Below are positions 45,749 through 57,190 of a stretch of DNA of 64,000 bases, in pieces; position 1 is the stretch's first letter, and every line of letters begins with the position of its first letter. The notes beneath the pieces were generated by a model. That model had not been told where the DNA came from. It made no database searches and saw only the letters and a list, made by a program, of their open reading frames with translations. Source of the DNA: Chlamydomonas reinhardtii (lineage: Eukaryota > Chlorophyta > Chlorophyceae > Chlamydomonadales > Chlamydomonadaceae); the NCBI RefSeq assembly GCF_000002595.2, contig NC_057010.1, forward strand, positions 1,444,190 to 1,508,189, in the 5' to 3' direction. The position numbers were made by a program, and so were the translations under genes.

Positions 45749-48700
45749 ATGGGCCACGGGAAGGGCTCCCCCGCGCACACAAGCAAAGATGGCTTACATC
45801 CTCAGTCGTCAACCAGATGCACCAGCGGAGCGTGCCTTCCAAACAGTGCCCTCGAGGCCGGATGCGCCGATGGCAACGCGCAGCGTGCACCTGCGGCGCC
45901 GCACGCATCAGCTTGCGTAACCATGATGCCCTACGGATCATCGTCAGGATCTGACGTTTTGGCAGAGGCGACACCCCCCGTCTGCCGCACGGAGGTGGCC
46001 TCGCCAGGGCCACCCGCCCCAGGCGGCGCAGGCAACAGCGCAGCGCAGGACGCAGACTGCGGGGGAAGCTGTGGGACCGAGGAGGAGATTAAGGGGGAGG
46101 CGGACTGCGCCTCGGCGGACCTGACGCAAGATGACACGACGACCAGCAGCACCACCGCCACAGATGCCACGTCCGCCGACGGCAGCCTCTCTGAGAGCGA
46201 GCCTCTCACACCCACAACACCACTGCAGCTCTCGGTGCCGCTGCTGCCGCCTGCAGAAGACCCCAACCGCATGACGCTCGTGCTGGTGGGTTGGAGGGGC
46301 CTGTTTTGCAAACGCGCGGAGTGGGGAGGGGCGATGTGTCCGGGCAGTGACCGACAGCAGAGTGCTCGGACCTTGGAAGATCCGAGTGTAGGATCGCCAC
46401 CAGCGCCTTCTGCAGCTGAAGGATTAAATAGGCACAGCGTGTCTGACGTTGCAGCCTAAGGCGCGTACGGAATCTCATGTCGCGGACTCTTTGCAATCCG
46501 GGCGGGTTACGAGGGCGCCACGGCCAGAGACATGGGGCCGAAGCGCTTGACCCACATCACAACGGCGCCGCCTGGCGCAGCTGCACCCTCCTGTGACATC
46601 GTCCTCAACATTGCCACTCACAAACGCATGTGCGCCCTGCCTATGAACCATTTTCTTTATGCTTCAGGACCTAGACGGGACGCTCATTGCCAGCGAGGAC
46701 GAGCCGCACGCGCCGGTGCCGTTCGACTATTGCGTGGACGAGGAGCGGTTCGTTTGGCTGCGCCCCGGGCTGAGGCGCTTCCTGGAGTCCGTGCGCCCCA
46801 TGTTCGAGGTCGTACTGTGAGTAGGGCGTTTATGTGAGGTTAGAGGTGGGAGCTTTGAACAGCCCGGAAGCGTAAATGGAAGGGCTGGAGCGAATCAGGG
46901 CGGAGCTGTGTGCGGTATGGGCTTGGAACCATGTTGACTTTGGGTTTGGCTCACGCCTGTCTCTTGTTTTTTTTGCTGGCGCCGCAGGTTCACGGCGGCA
47001 GGCGAGAGCTGGGCGACTTGCGCGATGCAGCGCATTGACCCGGACGGCCGCATCTTTGATACCAGGTTCGCAGCGTTTGATGCTCATCACAGACGTAGTC
47101 AGTTCGGTTTCTTGCCTGCAAGTATCTTCCCTCAACGAAACCTCGAGACACCAAGCCTGTGCCCCGCTCCGCCGTAACAGGCTGTACCGCGACCACACCG
47201 TGTCGCACGACGACTGGCCCTGGGTGAAGGACCTGTCCCGCCTGGGCCGCGACCTCGCGCGCGTGGTGATCGTGGACGACAACCCGCTCATGTTCATGTA
47301 CCAGCCCGACAACGCGCTGCACGTGGCGCCGTACGACCCACAGGTGGGGACTGCGGGGCCGGCGGGGACCAGGACTGCGTGCTGATGGTACCCCGGGTGG
47401 GGTGCGTGTGCGTGCAGGCCAGCTAGTATGCGCCCGGGCGCAAGTGCACGGGCTTTGCACGAATTTGGGCTCGCAGCAATCAGATTACGGTGTGTGCATG
47501 CTCGCCTCGCACACGCCTGCGTGCCTGCGTGCCTGCCTGCTTAGCTGCGTGCCCGGACTGCCTGCTGACCTGCTTGCCAACTTGCCTGCCTGCAGGTGAC
47601 GGGCCACCGCGACGACGTGCTGGAGCAGGTGTTGGACGTGCTCATGCACAAGGTGGGCCGGGGCTCCGCCTGGGAGGAACCATAGCTACAAGCGCTGCGA
47701 GTACCATACCTCGGGAGGCTGTGGCTGCTGCGAGTGATGCATGCAGACAACCGTGCCCGCGCAACAGCTCCCATGACGCTTACAAGGCACACAATGGTGT
47801 GTTTCAGGCCTTATCAGTTTATAACACGTTGCCTGGAACCCGTTGGCTGCTGCGCGCAGGTGCTTCCGGCAGACGACGTGCGCGAGGTGCTGAAGCACAT
47901 GAAGGACCCCATCTCGCCCTCCTGCGTCTCGTCCCGCCGGCACGTGGCGGCCAAGGCGACGCCGGGCGCATCCGGCATGGCCGCCCTTAAGTCCTTCCTG
48001 CGCATGAACCAGGCCGTGGGCAGCAGCTCTACCGGCTGCAGCAGCAGTAGCACCCAGCAGGCTGCTGGGGCCTCCTCTCGCCACCGCGGCGGCGCCAGCC
48101 AGGGCGAGTCAGCGGCGCCGCGAGGCGCCGAGTGGCAAACCGGTACCGGACCTGCCGGGCAGCCAGGGAGCAGCCGCCGCGGCCGTCGGTCGCGGCGCGG
48201 TGGCAAGGATGGTCAGGCCCAAAGCCAACAGCTGCCGCAACATCAGCAATCGCTGTCATTGGGGATGCAAGCGCAAGACCAAGGGCAGCAAGCCGCAGCT
48301 GGCGGCAGAGGCGGTCGGCGCAAGCGCCGGTCTCGGTCGCAGAGGCAGGCGGCCAAGGTCGACGACACAGCCGCCGCTGCGCAAGCGCTGGCGGCGCAGT
48401 CGCAGACGCATAAGCAGGCGCAGAACGCCAGCCGCCGTGCTGTTGCGGTCGCGCAAAAGACGGCCAGCACCGCGCTGCAGCAACCCGACAAACAGCTGCA
48501 CCTCAAGCTGCGGCTGCTGCAGCTGCAGCGCGAGCAGGAGGCGGAGGAGGCGAGCGTCGAGCTGCCCGGCGCCGACGCAGCGGCGCCATGCGCCGGCGGA
48601 GCAGGCGCAGCGGCCCTCGCCTCTGCGCCCCTTGGCGTGCGTGTCTGCGCGGCACTGGCGGCCATTGCCAAGGACGAGGACGAGGACAACGTGCTGGAGG

Positions 48701-49284
48701 GCACCATTCGCGGCGGCCGCACGGTCGTTGGCCGCGTGCCGGTGGTCCAAGGACCGGCGGTGTCATCTGAGCCCAACGGCGCGGTAGCGGAGCCGCAGCA
48801 GGAGGCCACGGCGCCAGCACCGCAGGCGGCACGGCAGGCGCGGCAGCCGCCCATGGCCACGCCGCTGCCGATGCCGTCGGCGTGGGGCCGCCCACCGCAC
48901 CGGCCGTGGGGCGTGGCGCCTTCCGCAGCGCCCTCCGCGGCCGGGTCGCCGGAGCGATCCACGGCGCTTTCAAGCTCCGTTGGTGGTGCGCCGATTTCGG
49001 GAGCGGCTGCGCCGGGCTCGGCATTGCCGCTCAACTACGCCGCGGTCGTCAGTGCTGGCCGGTCGACTGGCCACAGCGCTCAGGTCTCGGTGCAGGCTGC
49101 GGTATGCACAACATCGGTGCGCGCTTGTTCAGCAATGGATGCGCCAGCTGGGGTTGATTCCTCTGCAGGGTGCGACGAGGTCAGCAGCCTCCGTCGTCGG
49201 AGCCGCGGGCGGCGCGGGCGGCGAGGCCGGAAGACGCCTGCTGGTGCGGACTCCGCGGAGGCAGCAGAGCAGCTTAGCGCGTAG
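45749..49284 (+). CDS. FCP1/SCP-type HAD phosphatase, paralog A (6 exons)
   Basis: Exons 45749-46285, 46668-46816, 46988-47065, 47181-47343, 47596-47652, 47860-49284; phases close, giving 802 residues. The HAD domain lies at about residues 176-345: LVLDLDGTLI holds the catalytic DxDGT, then WLRPGLRRFLESVRP, VVLFTAAGESWA, LYRDHTVS, KDLSRLGRDLARVVIVDDNP and FMYQPDNALH. This matches the CTD-phosphatase-like/Dullard/SCP group, which dephosphorylates Ser/Thr in proteins such as the RNA polymerase II tail; the substrate here is unknown. The N-terminus is a Ser/Thr/Asp/Pro-rich disordered stretch. The C-terminal 430 residues are Gln/Arg/Ala-rich with basic clusters (RRGRRSRRGGKD) and are not conserved with paralog B. 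An in-frame ATG at 45923 (AACCATGATG) has better context and may be the true start. Confidence 0.9.
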
Positions 49285-50549
49285 TACTCATGGCTTCTTT
49301 CCAGCAGGTGTTTGCGTGTGGTAGTGTGATCACCAGCAGCTAGGTGTTGAGTTGGGTATTTATGCTAGGTAGGGTATTTTGAATCGTGTCATGGCTCATT
49401 ACTAAAGCAGCCGTGCCGCCCCTTATCGCTTGTATTCCTGTTCATACATCCTTACGGCAGTCATCTTGATCTGCACCCCTACGTGACGTGTACGCTACCG
49501 ATTACTTGGCTCTCACCCGTGCTCATCGATGACAAGGGAAGCACCATCCGCAGTGTAGGCCTAGTACGGCGAGCCTTAAGCGTAGCTTGCCGGGTAGGTA
49601 GCTAATTGACCCGAACAACTACCGGCATGGAGTATGTGCGGTCCCCCTGTGAAGGAGTCAAAGGAGTGTGTGGCAGTGAAGTGCCAAAGGGCAAAGCCCG
49701 CCAAGCCTGTTTGGCGTCGCTACATGCAGATGACAAGCATTGTTGCGTGCGGGATTGCGGTATGGATGGACAGGCTGTAGTGAGAGTGAGATGCGTACCG
49801 TACAGAGGAGATGGAGGAGTAGAGAGTGCTATAGCCAGTGCTACATGCGTTATTGGAGGTTCTCATATGGAGCGGTGAGGTGTTGGCGTGATTGCATATG
49901 TAATCCGCGGGCAGGGGCACCCCTGATCGCGGGGATTCACTAAGAATTGGAGTGTTTCAGACGGGAGAGAGGGTCATGTCGTGGCGCAGGATCAAAGTTA
50001 GACCCATTCAATAGGCCAGATGAACAGGTTGCAAAACGGAAGGCTGATCAGGCACATGGGAGGCCCGCCGTGGAGGCCCACGTGTTTCAAGTAATGCGGT
50101 TGGTTTGGAGCTTGCCCTTATTCCTTCATGGCCATGACAGGCCAGGCCCAGGCGAAGGTGCAGACTGTCATTGGCAGAAGCGACGCCCTGTCTGTAAAAT
50201 GTGGCCTTACCTGCCAGTCCTGGGGACCACGGGCAGCCGGGCGCGTGGACGTGGACAGCTCCCTGAGTCAGCCAACGCAGCTGACCAGCAAAACAGCGAC
50301 GCAAGCAACGCCTTCGGGAAAACCGCCTAGGCCAGGCAAGACCCCTAGATGGTGGCGACGGATGGCAAGAGAGGCATCGTGGAGCGGTTGGTTCACATTA
50401 GCGCCTCGGTGCGTGTGGCCTATTGGCATTGCGGGGAGGTATTCCGTGAGCTTTGATGCATAGTATGTGTGAAAGGTAAGGTACCCTGACCGTACTACCC
50501 TGCCCCAGTGGGTCAGTCCATACTTCCCTGCCTCAGCCCAGGAGAGCAT
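49285..50549. other. Intergenic region between the phosphatase paralogs, left part
   Basis: 3' flank of paralog A and sequence up to the decayed LINE. Composition is AT-richer. Open frames at about 49606-49943 and 49947-50463 have no protein-like pattern. No TGTAA is seen close to the paralog A stop. Confidence 0.4.
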
Positions 50550-52060
50550 TACGCACGTAATTTAGTTCCGTCAGGGGTGGTCTGGTGAGAGAATTCTCGG
50601 CCGCCAGACTTGGGGGCGCGGTCGTCGCCCGTGGGGGTCTGCCGGGTTTCGGGAGCCCAGACTGGCGGATTTCGGGAGGCGCCCCACAAGCAGACCTAGG
50701 GGCCAAGCGCAGCACTGCGAGGCTCATATGCCTACCTCTTGCGAGTCCCTGAGCTGACAAGCTGGACGAGGCCGGTGGCGAGCCCGCTGCTGGCCTCACA
50801 AAGATAACCCCTCCCAACACCATCTGACGTTAAGAATGGGTGCTGGTTCGGGACAGGGTCCCAGCGGCGCGGAGGCCGACGCAGACTTACGAACAAAGCT
50901 AGCTGCGACCAGAAGTCCTCAATCACCTCACCCCGATCCTTCAACAACAGCAACCCCCGCAGTCAAATCCGAGGCATTACGGCACGCGCAAAGATGCTGT
51001 CGGCCGTATTCTAGTGCCGCCACAGCAGCCAAGCACACGATGTTCCACACCGCCTGCGATACCCCTGGTGGCGCCTGTACCAACCACATCTGGTTCCGTG
51101 CAATGTCCCCATTCGCATGTGCCCACAACACATCACGCAGACCCTCTGCCACCACACAGTCCCAGAAGCGATGAACCGTAGCCCCAGCAGTCATCCGAGC
51201 TCCACACGGTCATGTCTCCGCACGCCCCTCCGCGGCCAACGCCGCATGCATCCCAAAGCCCGTTACTCCATGGACTGCCAAGCGCCAGAGCGCCTCCTTG
51301 TGTTGCGGCTCCCACACCTGAGCCCACAGCCGTGCCAGGGCCGCCCGCAGCGCGTAAATCGCTTCCACCGGCGGCGCGGCACCGCTGTAGGCCTCTTGGA
51401 TGAAGGCCAGGTGACGCGCGCGTAGCGCGTCGTATGCAGGCGCAAGCTGAATCTGGGTCGCCTGCTTCACCGTGAGGGTCAGCAGCGGCACTTCAGCCGC
51501 GCCCTGCCGCCACCCAGGCTCTGCGCGAGCAGCAGCCATACCTGGGGGGCAGGAGGCGCGGAGGTTACGCCGCAAGTTGCATGCAGTGTGACCGACGCCG
51601 CCCCCATCACGCCGCCGGCACACGTGCCAGCAGCGCGGAGGGTTGGGCAGCAGCATCCGGGCCGGACTGCAGCTCCTGCGGTACGCGTGCCGTACTCGTA
51701 ATGCGCAGGACGGGGCGCAGGACGGACTGCTTGTACTGCAAAGTGCAGCGACATGCAAGTCGTGGACCGAGCGCGCCAGCTGGTTTCGAAGCCACCAGCT
51801 GGCGCACCGCGGCCAGCGCCTCCCAGCACCGCCCTGCCGGCAGCGCCATGAGAGCCGGGAAGTGACGCTTCAAGCCACCCGCCTCAAGCCCCGCCGCACA
51901 CAGCAAGACTGGGTTGCTCCAGAGCGGAAGTGCAAAGCACCATGGCCCTGGAACCAGAACAGCCGGGCGTAGGATTATGACCAGAGGCAGGTGGGTTAGC
52001 CGGGGGCCTGGGGCCCGGGGTGTTACTGGCAGGCCAGGGGACGGCGAGTGGTCGCGTGAG
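50550..52060 (-). mobile_element. Decayed LINE fragment (L1-like ORF2 C-terminal part and 3' UTR)
   Basis: On the minus strand this encodes, in pieces and several frames, the same region as the C-terminal part of the LINE at 8335-10328: LWSNPVLLCAAG (compare LWANPALCVDG), ALAAVRQLVA, TVKQATQIQLAPAYDALRAR, EPQHKEALWRLAVHG (compare ENHHKEALWRVAAN), AGATVHRFWDC, QAVWNIVCLAAVAALEYGRQ, then EDFWSQLALFVSLRRPPRRW (compare ADFWGRLQTFVTLGVRPKGW). Similarity is moderate and frames are broken, so it is an older, related but distinct family. The stretch 50555-50730 beyond the coding end is its 3' UTR and is repeated at 57010-57190. The 5' limit near 52060 is approximate. Confidence 0.88.
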
Positions 52061-52856
52061 CAAGACTGACATTAAAATTGCAGGTTATACTGCTTGTTTT
52101 ACTTCAAACATCATGTTGAAAGAGGCTTCCGGGACCCCTGTTCGGGCTACCAGTGGGCCTCATGCAAACCATCAAGTCTTCCCTTTCAGGCGCTCACCAC
52201 CCTGCTCTTTCCTCTTAGTTTTACAATAGGTAATAGTTACAGGTCATTATAGGCGCTAGATTATTCAGATAAGCTGTGTCCTTGGACTCGTTAGCGCAGG
52301 GAGCCTTGAACCAGCACGCCCCGAGCTATTAAGGAGTGGCGAGCAGCGTAAAGGCATCCTTTGGAGGTGACCGGCAGGAGGCTTGGTCTCTTCCTAGCGC
52401 GTCGGCAGGGTGAGCAACTCGGGGGTATAAAGAAGTCTGTGACGACGGACGTCCACGTCCCGCTGTTGTTGTGGAGCGTGTTTGGGCAGTGATAAGGCTT
52501 TGTTGCTAGGTTTTGGATGACGCGGGGTCCTGTCGCCTCAGCCCGCGAGCGACAAGCGTGCCCAGCGGCCTCGGGTAGACCGTTTGCTTATTGTCAAGGG
52601 ATCCACCCAGCTAGACCATATACTAGTCATTGGCTTTGTTTATGAGGTTAGCGGTGCGCCGGCGAAGCGGAGGTTCAGTTCAGCGATGCTGCAGGTTGCC
52701 CAATGTCTCGCTCTGGGCCTGTTCGGCCCGAACCTGGCATCAATGCCATGGCGACTCGAATACAGATGACAAGCGACACGCGTTGCGTGCAGCGAGGAGC
52801 GCGTTGGTTGCGCATGGTCGCTAAATGGAGCTGCACACCCTTCGCAGGCATCATCA
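52061..52856. other. Upstream region of phosphatase paralog B
   Basis: AT-richer sequence with no convincing exon. A possible acceptor (CCCTTCGCAG) lies just before the ATG at 52857, so an untranslated or short upstream exon is possible. Confidence 0.4.
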
Positions 52857-55445
52857 ATGAGTGTCATCGTGGACGAAGTTGCTACCCAATGCCTTCTCCC
52901 CGATGGCCCATCCTCAACGCTCTTTGATGAGTTGCCCCAGTTCGACGATGACCTCGCCCCGGGCGAGGAGCTTGCCGACTCGCTGAGGGCGCAGCCGTCA
53001 GCTTCAGAGCAGACAGATGACGCTCCAGGCCCCTCGGGCAACTCGCTGCCCGCAACCCCTGCGGAGCGGCCCACTACCTTCAGCCCGGCAGCTCTTCCTC
53101 TACCGGCATCGTCCAGCCCGGGGCGTCCGACCCTCGTCCTGGTGAGCCTTTGGAACGTTGGTCGCATTTGTGGATGTTTGAGGAAGGTCCGTCACTGGGT
53201 CGGGGCTTGCTGGCAACCGGGTCGGGCGTGGATTCCCGATATCGCTCGGCACACCCAAAACCGACGCGCGAGTGGTGCCAGCCCTCGCTTTGATTGCCAG
53301 CGCATCATTTTGGGGGACGGTGATGTCGCACCGGTCCCAGGGGCTAGAGATTCGGACGATTCGGCTAACTTTGATCCACGGACCGTGCCGACGACCGCGC
53401 GGCGCCTTGCGTGTGCGACCCCCCGGCGTGCGTGTGCCCTCGTGCAGCGCGCTCGCATCGCGCATTGATCTAGTTGCCAAAGATAGAAACTGCTGTGACA
53501 TGCCTCATGCACGGCGCATAGCTTTCCAGGGGGGCAAGCAAGGGTGTGTGTATCGCACCGCGTGACCAGCACGGAGCAGGCGTGCCGATTCGCACGGAAT
53601 GACCGGCATTGAGCAGCTTCTTAATCACATCGTCGCGACGTACCTTCGCAGGATCTGGATGGGACACTCATATCCAGCGAGGAGCTGAACTCGGCTAACT
53701 CGGCATACATTTACAACCCGCCGGCGGGCTCCCGCACGCCCGACTACGAGGCGATGGGGCGGCGCGTGTGGCTGCGTCCCGGCGTGAAGGAGTTCCTGGC
53801 GGCGGTGCGGCCTCACTTTGAGATCGTGCTGTTCACGGCCGCCACACAGAACTGGGCCGCTGCCGCCATTGAGCAGCTGGACCCCTCCGCCTACCTTTTT
53901 GACGTCATGTGAGTGGCCGGGGCAGTTGAGAGCATCAGCTCTTGATACGGCCGCGCTGCCCTTTTTTTATGTTGGCCGCTGGAAATGTCAATGCATCTCG
54001 CACTTTCATTTCATCCGGTGGAAATCTGCGTGCGCACAGGCTGCACCGCGACCACACCATATCGGACCTCATGTGGGACTATGTGAAGGACCTGTCCCGC
54101 CTGGGTCGCGACCTCGCGCGCGTGGTGATCGTGGACGACAACCCGCTCATGTTCATGTACCAGCCCGACAATGCGCTGCACATCGGGGCCTACGAGCCCG
54201 CCTGCGCGGGCGGCCCCGACAACGTGCTTGAGCGCGTCGCGGACGTTCTGATCAAACAGGTGTGCGCGCTACTCGTTGGTGCGGGTTATGGTGTTTTGGC
54301 ATGATGTTGGTTGCTGCAGTCCTCGGTGCATTGCATACACACAAAATGGAGTGCGCTGTTACCGAGCATGTGCTCCTTGGTGCTTGTTGCTGAAGGTCGC
54401 TGTCGCCTCGGATGTACGGGAGGTGCTCGGGCCGATGGCCAGCACCAAGTCCTGCATCACCAACACCCTCACCGCCACTGCTCCGGCGCCCGTGGCGAGT
54501 TCTCCCCCGCATCTGGCGGGCTGCGATGCAGCCGCCACGTCAGCCGCGGATCCCATGGATGCGGACGCCGGCAGCTCGGTTGGCGCAGGAGCAGCAGCAG
54601 ATGCAACGGTTGGCCCAGCAGCCGCGGCGCTCGACTGGAGCGAGATGTCGGAGGAGGGCAGTGATGATGAGGAGGCCGATGAGGAGGTGCTTGACGTGCA
54701 GCGCCGTAAGGCGGCCGTGCAAATGGACGAGCACGAGGAGGGCCCAGCGTTTGAGTGGGATGATGCCGAGTCGGAGGGGGCCGAGGCTTACGATGAGCAC
54801 GGGGCCGTCGCCACGCACACGATGGGCGTAGATGTCGACTCGGGCTGCAGCCGCCGCTTCGACAGCTGGCAGGGGCAGTCGGCGTGCGCTGGCGAGGAGG
54901 GTGAGGCACCGGCCGCTGACGGGGGCTCCAGCGATGACGACGACGGGCAGGCCGGGGAGGAGGAGCAGGAGGAGGAGCACGGCAGCGAGGACTTCGGCGC
55001 GCTGATGGACGACGCCATAGCCGAGTATGACAGCGATGCGTACGACGGCGAGCACGACGACGAGCTGGATTTCCCGGCCGAGTCCGCGGCGGCGGCCATC
55101 ACGGCGCAAGCCGCCGCCGTATCGGAACGGCAGGAGTTGCGTGGCTGCGGCCACGGTGACGACAGCGGCAGTGGCTGCCAGGAAGCTGACGCGCAGCTGC
55201 CCAGCGGGATGGTGTTCCTCACGGACCTGCACCCAGCGCTGCAGACAGCGAGCGGGTCAGGGCCGGACGCCGCCGCATCGATTGCGCCGGCGCACGCCGA
55301 GGCGACGTCGCGCCGTGCATGCAAGCGCAGCCGCGAGCAGCGGTCTGAGGAGGCGACCGGCGAGGAGGTGGAGGAGTCTGCGGCCTGCCGGCTGCGCTGC
55401 AGTGTGGCGGCGCCCAGCGGCCAGGAGGTTGCAGCGGTGCAGTGA
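52857..55445 (+). CDS. FCP1/SCP-type HAD phosphatase, paralog B (4 exons)
   Basis: Exons 52857-53141, 53652-53908, 54040-54259, 54396-55445; phases close, giving 603 residues. The HAD domain lies at about residues 92-270: LVLDLDGTLISSEE with catalytic DxDGT, VWLRPGVKEFLAAVRP, IVLFTAATQNWAAAAIEQLD, LHRDHTIS, KDLSRLGRDLARVVIVDDNP and VASDVREVLGPM. Intron positions match paralog A around the motifs, but B lacks A's intron before the helix NVLERVADVL and the one between TAA and NW. The C-terminal 330 residues are strongly acidic (runs of Glu/Asp such as GEEEQEEEHGSEDFG), unlike the basic tail of A. The likely role is a protein Ser/Thr phosphatase with unknown substrate. The acceptor of exon 4 (GCTGAAG) is weak, but phase and homology support it. 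Confidence 0.91.
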
Positions 55446-57009
55446 CCCAGCATGAGCACCTTGTGCCACTGAATGCGGCAGCATCAAGGTGCCCAGATAC
55501 TGCAGTACCGGCCGATGTGCGTGCGCCGGTCCGCCAATGCCAGGCAAACCTGCGGCAGGTTTGTGTCCCTATGGTTGTCTCCATGTGTGTGCGACTGTGC
55601 CCGTGTGCGGCGCGGCAAGCCGCATGCTCTGCGGGGGGTGGTAATGGTTAGGTCACAGCGTTGAGCAGCCAAGAAATACTTTTGGGCTTGCCTCGCCATC
55701 AGTTTCGTGTGTTAAAGTCAGCTTTGGCTTCCTCTTTCGTTTGCATTCGCCCGTTTACCGCCGCAGCTCGCGCTTTGCAGGGCGGCCAACATGGGTTACG
55801 GTTGAGCCGTGACCATAATGCGGTTGGCCGTGTCTTTCACTATCAAGTCATGCGTTGCTTGGTTATCGTTTTCTGTGTTCAACACTTATGCGTTCTATAT
55901 TGGCGAGGCTTTGCTGTGGGCCTTGGTAGTATCGCCGGTGAGGCAAGAGCACGCAAGAATGTGTGGTTCGGCTCAAGGGTAGAATAGCTGCTTCCCAGAG
56001 AAGACCCAACTATCATCGGTAGCTGCGAGTCGTTGTCAAAGTCGTGCGGTGTGTGTACGTGTGCCGGGCTCAGGCTTGCGCAGTGGACACTTGCAGTTTA
56101 GACGGCATGCTGATGTTCACGAGGCCTTTGGATCGCGAGCAGGCGAGGCAGTGCAGGACAGGTGCCAATGGCTCAGGGCAGTGATTTTGGCGAAGTCCAA
56201 GAGTGTTGAATGTTGTTCGCTTAGGCAGAATGGCCCATCAGGGAGCCAGACACGTAGACAGGTGTTAGTTAGGTTAGGCTAGTACCCAAAAGCAAAAAAA
56301 AGAAACTTACACAGTCGTAGAAGGGCCCGTAGATGTGGTCGACACGCCGTGTGCAAATGACGAACTGTGGGTGCACTGGCGGATAGGTTGCATGGCCGAG
56401 AGAGCTAGTGGCCGGAGCAGCAGAGCAGGGCACCGCTGCAGCTGCAAGGGCAAGGGCCACGCCAGGAGAGTAGATGGACCCGGACATCATACGTAGCACT
56501 AGATGAGGCGGCTGTGAAAGCCATTGTTTTTTGGCTGATACCGTGTGCAATGCGGGCGGTGCAGCGTGTGGGGGGCTGAACATTGGGGTATACTGCTGCG
56601 CTGGTAGAGTAGGATGTCACGCCGGTGCGTAAAGGTACCGTATCAGCCCGAAAGGAGCTTGAAAGCAAGGCTGTGCGATGCGGGGCTATCGCTGACGCTG
56701 GATGTTGATGCACGAGCGATTCAGTGGCAGAGATGACGGACGCGGATTCATGGATGGTCGGTGCTTGAAGCACGAAAGACCCTGGTCGGCCGTTTGCCTG
56801 GGCAGAAGTTGCCTTGGGCGTTCCCCGTGGGATTGTAAAGCCTTCCCTCTTCGTGGCTTTGTGTCTCCGCTCCATGTACACAATCGGCACAATCTGCGGA
56901 GCGGTCGGGCGGCAACATCCGCGACGCTTGACTGGTGAAACCCGACAGGCCATCAGCGCCACTTATGGAGGGCCTGCCACTTCTTGCCCCATGCTCAAAC
57001 TTTAGGAGA
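55446..57009. other. Intergenic region
   Basis: 3' flank of paralog B and AT-richer sequence. Only one weak coding candidate, 56311-56490 on the minus strand, is listed separately. The long minus-strand open frame 56405-56953 has non-gene codon choice. Confidence 0.4.
56311..56490 (-). CDS. Possible orphan first exon with signal peptide
   Basis: ATG ATG at 56490 opens 60 codons: MMSGSIYSPGVALALAAAAV, then a stretch with CSAAPATSS, then HPQFVICTRRVDHIYGPFYD. It ends exactly at a strong donor TGT|GTAAGT. The first 30 residues resemble a signal peptide. I could not find a following exon, so this may be a decayed or chance exon. Confidence 0.22.
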
Positions 57010-57190
57010 GCAGTACACGCGTACTTACACGGGTGGTCAGGTGAGGAAATCCTGGGCCGCCAAAGTTAGGGGGGCGGTAGGACCGTAGGAGTCCGCCTGG
57101 GTTCGGGAGCCCATCCTGGCGGATTTCGGGGAGTGCCACACAGGCAGAACTAGAGGCCAAACGCAGCACCACGAGGCTCAAACATGCACG
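57010..57190 (-). repeat. Solo 3'-end fragment of the decayed LINE family
   Basis: Roughly three-quarters identical to 50555-50730 over its length, in the same orientation. Shared landmarks are GGTTCGGGAGCCCA-like, CTGGCGGATTTCGGG and CACGAGGCTCA-like blocks. On the minus strand it ends with TGTAA (TTACA at 57025-57029), as the intact LINE does. No coding part remains. Confidence 0.82.

Noticed and set aside
50008-50463. Small ORFs left of the decayed LINE
   Set aside because: Random composition and no splice-consistent neighbours.
56405-56953. About 180-codon minus-strand ORF
   Set aside because: Codon third positions are not GC-biased as in real genes here, and no motif is seen.
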